Assembly (NCBI GenBank): GCA_964354865.1
Contig: CAYHBN010000041.1
Location: forward strand, 1 to 13,813
Length of the DNA stretch: 13,813 nt
DNA from: JAHFJU01 sp964354865
GTDB taxonomy: Bacteria > Patescibacteriota > Gracilibacteria > UBA1369 > UM-FILTER-53-11
Direction of reading: 5' to 3'
Part shown: one piece after another, positions 8,401 through 13,813 of the stretch
Numbering within the stretch: the stretch's first letter is position 1
Layout: each line of letters opens with the position of its first letter
Notes under the pieces: model-generated
Database searches by the model: none
What the model was told of the DNA's origin: nothing
The model's input: only the letters and a program-made list of their open reading frames with translations
Translations under genes and position numbers: made by a program

Positions 8401-11400
8401 CTGTCGTTACGTAGAAATCCATCGAACTTGCAAAGGTATTATTTCGGCTATCAGTTGCGGTTGCCTTAATAACGTACTCTCCGCCTTCTTTCACGCGGGC
8501 ACTAAATTCGCCACGGCCTTCACCGTCGGTGGTAATGGTGTCATCGTCAACAACCTCGGTCGTACGCTCATTATCCCAATAAAAGACGCCGTCGACGTTT
8601 TTCTTTTTAACGTACTTCCAGTTCTGCTTGAGAATTTCAACTTTTACCGATTTTCCTGAAACCGGAGTTCCATTTTTATCAACCGTAATAATTTTTGCCG
8701 TAACTTTATCTCCGGCTTTTACCAAATAATCTGCAGATTTCACACCAAGGTAAAATTCGCCGCGGTGAACCATAAAGGTAGAGCTCTTCGAAACTGATTT
8801 ATTGCTCGTGTCGGTAACAGTTGTGTCGAGCGTGAACATTTTACTCGTGTCTGCAGGCTTCGTAACGCCGTTTGCGTCCTTGCCTGAGATGTCGAGTTTT
8901 TGGGTAATGAAGGCCTTTCCTTGAGCATCAAGAAGCGACTCGCCGTTACCAACAGACGTGTCACCGTACGGACAACCCGAGTAACATTGCTGCACAGTTG
9001 AGTAGTCGCTAAAGCTATACCAATCACCCTGGTAGGCATCGAAGTAATAGTTTTGAGAACGAATGGTCCAGTTTAGTTTTGCGTTTGGAACCGGCGCACC
9101 AAAGTAGTAGCTACCCGTAACATTCGCATACATCGTATCGCCATTTACGTAGGTGTCTGAGCCAAAACCAACGTCGAGCTTATATTCAGGTTTTCGATAT
9201 TCTTCGACATAAAAATTGGCCGAACCGTAACCATTCGTACAAGAGTAACCACCACTACTTGAGTCCCCTTTAGTAGTGGGAGAATTTTTAGGATACAAAC
9301 ACGACTCTATCGTGTACTGCCCAAGCGGTACGGAGTCCGCAAGTGTGACTTCGCCGGTGAAAGTTCCCATCGCAGAAAGCGGAACTTCTTTTCGGATTAT
9401 TTCAGCCCAATCATTATCACGAACAATTACGGTAACTTTCTTTGTACCAGTCGGCACCGAAAGTTTAACGTCGTAATCATCGCGTGTGATTCCCTTAAAA
9501 TGAACCGTATGTCCAGGTTGATAAATAGGTCTATCTGAATATAAAAAGGTTGTTACATGACGTTCACCTGCACCGTAATATCCACCACTCATTCCAAACT
9601 GCCATGCCTCGATTCCCTGATTCCACTCAACGCCCATAACAACCTCATCGGCGCCAGAACGTGCAACCACATAGCGGAATGGCAAATCATTAAGAGGAAT
9701 TGTCGCAATTCCGTCGCCGCCCGTTGTACCAGTTTTATTTAGAGCCGCCCCATTAGAATCAAAAAGTGAAAGAGATACATTAGAAAGCGGAGCACCGGTT
9801 GCCAAATTCGTCGCCCAGAATAACGAAGACTTCGCAGACGACTTCATTGCTAAATGCATGTTAGTAACCGCTATTGCTTGGCCTGGTGTGTAGGGAACGC
9901 GAACACGACGAGAACCTTTTTCGTCATACACATAGTCATACTTTGCGAGCATTGGTGAAACGGCACGCACGTAGTAGTAGCCAGAATCGAGCTTTTCGGT
10001 AGACTGCTTTCCAAAGAGTTTTCGTAGGTCAAAGTCGAGGTACTGACGCTCCCAAAATACAGGAGGATTATTTACTTGTTGCGTCACAAACTGAGAACAT
10101 TTCTCAGGAGATGGCACAAATCCTTTCCATCCAAATTCTTTTTCACGTTTGTAATCATTGCCACCTTCTCGAGCAAATTGCGTGTCGATAGAAAGAAACG
10201 TATCAGCCGTCATACGGCATGCTTCAATCGTATAATTTGTAAGATTTTTAGCGGCAAAAACGGGTTGCGCATTTTGATCAGGAGTTATGAACGCATAGAA
10301 ATTTGACTGCACGACTTCGAGAGAAACATCGTGATCATCGAGTGCCTCGGTTTTCCAGGTGAACGAAAAATCCTGTGCAAGTGTTTGGCCAAAAGTATCT
10401 GCGGTGCCAGCTTTAACCGTGACTTTATAGGTTGTTGAAGGATTCATGAATGCCGTGACGAGCAGGGCAAAACGGTCGTTTTTTAATCCTTTACAAGGCG
10501 AATAAGACTCGGCACCATCGGAGGCATACGCAGTGTACGTCTGAAAATATGGCTTGAGTTTTACAGGCGGAGAAAACTCAATTTGTTTTTCAAAATCCTT
10601 CTTACTTGTATCGAATTCTGTCGGAGAATAGATACAAATATTTTTATACGTTTTAGGAATTCCTTCTTCGTAATCATTCATGCGTACTGCTGCGCCAGTA
10701 CGGACAACTTTCATAACATCAGAAACGTAGAACGTAAAACGGTGATGATCTTTCAGATACGTATTGCCATTTTTAGCTTTAACAGAGTTGTTAATCGTTG
10801 CATCGTATGTTGCGAGATTAGCAAGCGGAGACTGTGGGGTCACCATAACAACCGTATCGTCGGTAACCAATGGGCACTGTTCTTCAGGGGAGTTTTCAGG
10901 CTGCCAATCAGGTTTACATTTTTTGCCATACTCAAAATTGAATGACGCTTTTGGTTGTGTCCAGAAATTCTGAATCACAGAATCGATATCAACAGGCTCG
11001 GCAAATTGAATGCTGTATGGGCCACGTGGTGAAACACCCCCTTGCATATTTGCTGGATTTGTTGAGGCAACAAACGTACCTGTCGAGATCGTTACCGCCT
11101 TTGCTGAAGCGGTTTGTAGCGTACCTTCTAATCCCGAAATACCGGCTTTAATTTCAAAAGAAATTTTATTGTCATAGCCCCAACTTCTTGAATCTGCGCG
11201 AACCTCCGCGACTTTTTTATCTTCTATATCGCGAAACTTATGAGAACCATCATCTGCGACATACTCCTCTTTTCGAACCTGATATTTCACATTGAACGGA
11301 ATCGAGTTGTAACCAATGGTTGCACTAATATGTTCTTTCACACTATCGAGATTCACCTCTTGAGAAAAAGGCAATACGAGCGGATCGGTAGAGGTGATGA

Positions 11401-12127
11401 TCTCTGGAATTTCTCCGACGTATTCGATTTTTGGCGTCGTAAACGTGAATATATAGGGAGCCTCGAGAACGCCTTCGTCGAGCGTTTTTACACCCGCCGG
11501 AACGGTCGCCGTATAAGTTGTAGAATAATCGAAACGAGTATCGGGAGTGAATTGAAAAGCACTAGTACCAAGCCATTTTCCCTTGCCTTTCACCGCGGGA
11601 GAAATCGTGAGTGGAATTGCTTTTTTATCAAGTTCATCGAGCGTCGTCAACGCAACAAGCGGCCGATCAAACATCACGGTAATTTTCGAATCAACACTTG
11701 TCGTATTAATAGGAACCGCCATTGCAACTTTAGGAGGATCGACGACTAAAAAGTGAACCTCGTAATCTTCAGCTAAATTTTTGCCCAAAATATTTTGCGC
11801 GTCTTTTTTAAGTGTGAGCGTGTATGACTCACCAACTTTCAAACGCTCTTCAGGGGTGAAGGTGAGTTTGTTAAGAGTCCAGTCAAATGATCCTCGAACT
11901 TCGGGAAATATTGAAAAATTACTTTCTACGGTTGGGCGTTTCATCAACTCATTAAATTTCATCGTCAACGGCGAATTCGAGCTAATCTGGTTTTTATACA
12001 ATGTCACATTGTTCGCTTTTATCGACGGGACTTGTAAATGCATTACCAAACCCGACGCAACAAGTACGAAGGTAGCCGAAAGAAAACTTACAACGATTTT
12101 TTTGAGGATCTTGAAAGGAGGTTTCAT
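5480..12127 (-). CDS. yfhM: Bacterial alpha-2-macroglobulin family protein, thioester-containing (YfhM-like)
   Basis: This 2215-aa exported protein is a protease-trapping macroglobulin that would act outside the cytoplasmic membrane. The N-terminus has lysines followed by a hydrophobic stretch (about 11-30) and no lipobox, so it is a signal peptide or anchor rather than the lipoprotein form of E. coli. Residues about 40-470 hold four Ig-like (Big_5-type) repeats, two with FxFTP and FTFTTP strands. Further modules follow, then the MG signature SDRPIYQPGHTVHFKG (about 862) and VEEYRKPEY. A bait-type region lies near 1390-1456 (VDESLLAL, then a Gly/Lys-rich loop GAKGGSGKG), followed by FEDTALWMG and LPDNLTTW. 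The thioester motif is PYGCSEQ, with Cys1684 and Gln1687. The helical thioester domain keeps HWSTTQETSIAL (about 1935), and the C-terminus has VRDDRLALFADRLPKGVY. It is about 560 residues longer than E. coli YfhM (1653). It overlaps the PBP gene by ATGA. There are 13 cysteines: the thioester Cys plus six local pairs. Confidence 0.95.
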   Translation of the reverse strand: MKPPFKILKKIVVSFLSATFVLVASGLVMHLQVPSIKANNVTLYKNQISSNSPLTMKFNELMKRPTVESNFSIFPEVRGSFDWTLNKLTFTPEERLKVGESYTLTLKKDAQNILGKNLAEDYEVHFLVVDPPKVAMAVPINTTSVDSKITVMFDRPLVALTTLDELDKKAIPLTISPAVKGKGKWLGTSAFQFTPDTRFDYSTTYTATVPAGVKTLDEGVLEAPYIFTFTTPKIEYVGEIPEIITSTDPLVLPFSQEVNLDSVKEHISATIGYNSIPFNVKYQVRKEEYVADDGSHKFRDIEDKKVAEVRADSRSWGYDNKISFEIKAGISGLEGTLQTASAKAVTISTGTFVASTNPANMQGGVSPRGPYSIQFAEPVDIDSVIQNFWTQPKASFNFEYGKKCKPDWQPENSPEEQCPLVTDDTVVMVTPQSPLANLATYDATINNSVKAKNGNTYLKDHHRFTFYVSDVMKVVRTGAAVRMNDYEEGIPKTYKNICIYSPTEFDTSKKDFEKQIEFSPPVKLKPYFQTYTAYASDGAESYSPCKGLKNDRFALLVTAFMNPSTTYKVTVKAGTADTFGQTLAQDFSFTWKTEALDDHDVSLEVVQSNFYAFITPDQNAQPVFAAKNLTNYTIEACRMTADTFLSIDTQFAREGGNDYKREKEFGWKGFVPSPEKCSQFVTQQVNNPPVFWERQYLDFDLRKLFGKQSTEKLDSGYYYVRAVSPMLAKYDYVYDEKGSRRVRVPYTPGQAIAVTNMHLAMKSSAKSSLFWATNLATGAPLSNVSLSLFDSNGAALNKTGTTGGDGIATIPLNDLPFRYVVARSGADEVVMGVEWNQGIEAWQFGMSGGYYGAGERHVTTFLYSDRPIYQPGHTVHFKGITRDDYDVKLSVPTGTKKVTVIVRDNDWAEIIRKEVPLSAMGTFTGEVTLADSVPLGQYTIESCLYPKNSPTTKGDSSSGGYSCTNGYGSANFYVEEYRKPEYKLDVGFGSDTYVNGDTMYANVTGSYYFGAPVPNAKLNWTIRSQNYYFDAYQGDWYSFSDYSTVQQCYSGCPYGDTSVGNGESLLDAQGKAFITQKLDISGKDANGVTKPADTSKMFTLDTTVTDTSNKSVSKSSTFMVHRGEFYLGVKSADYLVKAGDKVTAKIITVDKNGTPVSGKSVKVEILKQNWKYVKKKNVDGVFYWDNERTTEVVDDDTITTDGEGRGEFSARVKEGGEYVIKATATDSRNNTFASSMDFYVTTGDVVTWKQDNNNRMELKLDKKSYAVGETAHVLVKSPYKDVKALVTYERAEVMAHRIVDVTSNAQVIDVPITEKMVPNFYVSVLVFKPGNAESLPDFKLGYVNVPVDTVTKKLTITIAPDKKLYTPGSTVKLNLTTTDSANVPVPAEVSIAVVDESLLALKGNPKKDLLKAFYDSRALGVSTVDNLTNLLQRVNVNDLKGAKGGSGKGIDESLKPRGKFEDTALWMGQVTTDKNGVATTEFKLPDNLTTWNIEVVGVTKNSLVGSAVTSVIAQKQVMIRTLAPRFAAYGDELELGGIIHNYTSASQSLNVTIKADGLVNTDKETQRISIKSGESQNVVWKVKVPYSDAITGNAHITITADQVGTDIANGRMDSVEWDLPLAQTVTPESVATSSYTDDLSFTEKVFIPEDSKPVAGSLSITTGATLATYVSSALNYLIQYPYGCSEQLVSSVVPMVTLKQALGLVNAQEQLKLVKIYDEKGKVISFDTAVTKTIQRIYKAQRGDGGYGYFFESSESYPYLSAYVLHGLDQLQKAKYTVDANVMNRLKTFVVSALRGTKDMYKGLDGKLVKTRSWAANRAYMLFVLSEVGSGDLALSNSLFEDRKLLAPSGKAYLAMSLKKLGGQSTKIDTLIGDLENSARIDARGTYIRSEDFSGYSMMTNVKTTAIALQAFTRIRPESPLIPKIIKRIIGARVDGHWSTTQETSIALASLTEYLKSTGEAQASYKARIALNGPDIETYTVDPKNILDQKTITKLLSDLKIGGDGNSVVFAKDGTGRLYYDLVLKYVLPAEKIQPRSEGFVIQRSYYRMSDEKMLTPVTNAKPGENLRAKLTVIVPEDRTAVAVEAPVPAGMEIVNFELDTADKTLTYGYEKGQLVLPPCTPFFGSGVDAGQCVTADGASDGYYMGYAGNWTHKEVRDDRLALFADRLPKGVYQYNYFVQVTTVGSFINPPAVVSEMYFPENFGRTEGGKFEVKE
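7067..7081 (-). other. Thioester site GCSEQ of the macroglobulin
   Basis: The codons for Gly-Cys-Ser-Glu-Gln are intact. In this family the Cys1684 thiol and the Gln1687 side chain form an internal thioester that attaches covalently to an attacking protease after bait cleavage. Its presence marks the protein as the reactive (YfhM-like) type rather than the thioester-lacking YfaS-like type. Confidence 0.92.
12124..12127 (-). other. ATGA start/stop overlap coupling PBP and macroglobulin translation
   Basis: The macroglobulin ATG (12127-12125) overlaps the PBP TGA (12126-12124). No Shine-Dalgarno precedes the ATG, so initiation probably depends on ribosomes terminating on the PBP frame. This would tie the amounts of the two proteins together. 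Confidence 0.8.
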
Positions 12128-13813
12128 GGCTGAACAGTAACCCTAATCGAATCCTCCTGCAATGGCTTATCAAAGGCATGCTTGACGACCTTAATAACAT
12201 GTTCTCCAGTGATAATTTGCCAGAATATTGAGTCGGATTTTTGACCGTTCGTCGTAGCACCAGATGCGCTCGTGTCTGACCGTTGAATCAACGGCTGATC
12301 GTCGACAAACCACTCAAGCCACTCCCCTTTTTCAAGCGGAGTCGTCTGGAGCTTGATCTGTTGAATATCGGCAGGAATGTCTGATTGGTATTCAAACACA
12401 TCTTGGTCAAAGGGCTTAATGATGCGGAATCTCGACATATCGTTTTTTTCAATCGCAATGGCGTCATAATCAATATTTCTCGAAAGCCACTCGATTTGCG
12501 TTTCAAACATGCGTTTTTCTACCGTTGAAGGAGGGGCAAATTTATGAACGGGCGTCGATTTATGCACCTCATTCATCACACTATTCCAAATGGGTCCAGC
12601 TCCCATAACTCCCGAAACATTCTGCATAGGATCGTTATTTGAGTTACCAACCCATACACCAACAGCAAAATCGGGGGTATAACCAAGCGTCCAGTTATCT
12701 TTGTAATTTCGCGTCGTACCCGTTTTAACGGCAGCAGGACGGTCTAATTGGAGCAAATTCGTAAGGCCGAACTGAGCAATACGCGCCTCGTTATCGCTCA
12801 TAATGTCGGTGAGCATATACGAAATGTCGTCGCCTAAGACACGAGTTGGGTTTTGCGTTGCACGGGTAAAGAGGATTTTCCCAGTGGAATCTTTTACCTC
12901 CATAATGTCGAAGACATTACTTTTCTGGCCACCATTTGCGAGCGTTGCATATACATTCGTCAGGTCGAGAAGCGAAACCTCGCCGTCACCAAGAGTAAGA
13001 GCTAAACCATAATGATCGGCCGAATCACGAAGTGATGTTATGCCCATGTCGTGAGCCTTTTTCAAGACATCAGTAACTCCACCAAACTGAATGGCCAACA
13101 CCGCTGGAATGTTATAACTGTTCGCCAATGCTTCGCGCACCGACACAATTCCGTGATACTCAAAGTCATAATTTTTAGGATAATATGGCTGCCCATCGGC
13201 TGTAAAAAAACGCACCGGCTCATCGCGAACTTGAGTGGCGCCGTGCCACCCTTTTTCAAAGGCGACCGCGTAGGTAATGGGCTTCATGGCTGAACCCGGC
13301 TGACGAAGTGCAAGCGTCATATTGTTTTTCCCCTCAATGGACTCGTCAAAATAGTCGACCGAACCAACCATCGAAATAATCGCGCCCGTATGCGGGTCAA
13401 GCACAATCACACTCGCATTCGTCACATTTTTATCGAGCAGTTTCGAGATCTGGTTTTGCGCAATTTGTGTGATTTTTTCGTTCAAGTTCACGTCGATTGT
13501 TGTTTTAACCGAAAGGCCACTCGTTGCGTATTGCGAGCCATAAGTATCTTCGAGCTCGTTGATAATTTTATGAACAAAGTGAGGCGCGCGAATGGCGATC
13601 GACTTTGGTTCGAAATTTAATTTTTCTTCTCGTGCTGCTATGGCTTCGCCATTGGTAATAACCTTCGCGCGCCGCATTAAATCGAGCACATAGCGCTGTC
13701 TTTGAATACTTTCTTCACGATGACTAAAGGGGTCATAGCGGTTCGGTGCTTGAGGAAGTCCGGCCAATAACGCACTCTCAGCGAGGTCTAAATCACGTGG
13801 GTGTTTACCAAAA
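12124..13813 (-). CDS. pbpC: Class A penicillin-binding protein, PbpC type (bifunctional peptidoglycan synthase), 5' end outside window
   Basis: The frame runs open to the window edge, so only the C-terminal 562 codons are seen. The TTG at 13767 is an internal Leu, not a start. At the edge is the end of the GT51 transglycosylase domain (FGKHPRDLDLAESALLAGLPQAPNRYDP), which polymerises lipid II. The transpeptidase domain has all three active-site motifs: SAMK (13293-13282, catalytic Ser), SYN (13119-13111) and KTG (12726-12718, in AAVKTGTTRNYKDNW), with the conserved LALTLGDGEVSLLDL between the last two. The last 70 or so residues (EWFVDDQPLI ... IITGEHVIKVV) match the PBP1C C-terminal beta domain (BiPBP_C). 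That domain and the macroglobulin partner favour PbpC over PBP1A. The protein is expected to be membrane-anchored with its enzymatic domains outside. It is the first visible gene of the operon; its promoter lies beyond the window. Confidence 0.93.
   Translation of the reverse strand, partial: FGKHPRDLDLAESALLAGLPQAPNRYDPFSHREESIQRQRYVLDLMRRAKVITNGEAIAAREEKLNFEPKSIAIRAPHFVHKIINELEDTYGSQYATSGLSVKTTIDVNLNEKITQIAQNQISKLLDKNVTNASVIVLDPHTGAIISMVGSVDYFDESIEGKNNMTLALRQPGSAMKPITYAVAFEKGWHGATQVRDEPVRFFTADGQPYYPKNYDFEYHGIVSVREALANSYNIPAVLAIQFGGVTDVLKKAHDMGITSLRDSADHYGLALTLGDGEVSLLDLTNVYATLANGGQKSNVFDIMEVKDSTGKILFTRATQNPTRVLGDDISYMLTDIMSDNEARIAQFGLTNLLQLDRPAAVKTGTTRNYKDNWTLGYTPDFAVGVWVGNSNNDPMQNVSGVMGAGPIWNSVMNEVHKSTPVHKFAPPSTVEKRMFETQIEWLSRNIDYDAIAIEKNDMSRFRIIKPFDQDVFEYQSDIPADIQQIKLQTTPLEKGEWLEWFVDDQPLIQRSDTSASGATTNGQKSDSIFWQIITGEHVIKVVKHAFDKPLQEDSIRVTVQP

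Noticed and set aside
11240..11749. Plus-strand open frame of 169 codons inside the macroglobulin gene.
   Set aside because: It is antisense to well-conserved coding sequence, with a composition rich in Arg and Ile and no recognisable domain or start signal. It is a shadow frame.
12114..12140. On the plus strand, a textbook AAAGGAGG followed 5 nt later by ATG-GCT-GAA-CAG-TAA, like a 4-codon leader peptide.
   Set aside because: It is the reverse complement of the macroglobulin's first codons (Met-Lys-Pro-Pro-Phe) and the PBP stop region. No plus-strand gene follows, so it is most likely chance.
13281..13300. 13-bp direct match TTCATGGCTGAAC shared with 12123-12135.
   Set aside because: One copy encodes the PBP catalytic SAMK motif and the other the operon overlap. 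They are in unrelated contexts with no flanking similarity, so coincidence is the likely cause.
13765..13767. TTG as the start codon of the PBP.
   Set aside because: The frame stays open to the window edge and the residues upstream of it (FGKHPRDLDLAESAL) are conserved GT51 sequence, so this is an internal leucine.

Overview
This looks like a piece of a bacterial chromosome. The genes are housekeeping or cell-envelope genes, packed tightly, with one clear intergenic regulatory region. Base composition looks mid-40s percent GC by eye. Nothing indicates phage, plasmid, insertion sequence or CRISPR. The lineage cannot be fixed from the sequence alone. Four visible start codons lack a good Shine-Dalgarno sequence, and a non-lipoprotein alpha-2-macroglobulin sits next to a class A penicillin-binding protein (PBP); a Patescibacteria/CPR-like or other deep lineage is a weak guess. 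Long frames close normally under the standard code, so there is no sign of TGA reassignment.

Layout: only the first gene is on the plus strand. It is the 3' part of a DHH/DHHA1 phosphoesterase (NrnA-like) with an unusual proline-rich tail. It ends 5 bp from the stop codon of a convergent minus-strand gene. Everything else is read right to left. In transcription order: a class A PBP of the PbpC type (5' end outside the window), overlapping by ATGA a 2215-residue bacterial alpha-2-macroglobulin with an intact thioester motif; a strong intrinsic terminator; a short intergenic region with a promoter and two 13-bp dyads; a 246-residue acidic protein whose C-terminal half resembles HTH plus Xre/MbcA/ParS-type (DUF2384) antitoxins; uvrA; and a two-TM DUF3592-like membrane protein starting 11 nt after uvrA.

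How the genes work together: the PBP and the macroglobulin form a known functional pair. The macroglobulin is thought to trap hostile proteases at the cell surface while the PBP repairs peptidoglycan. UvrA is the damage-recognition ATPase of nucleotide excision repair. The DUF2384-like gene has no toxin beside it and sits behind what looks like an autoregulated promoter, which makes it the most open question here. I saw no wholly new multi-gene system. The most unusual signals are the double-dyad promoter with its orphan antitoxin-like gene, the even pairing of cysteines in the macroglobulin, and the proline-rich tail on the phosphoesterase.
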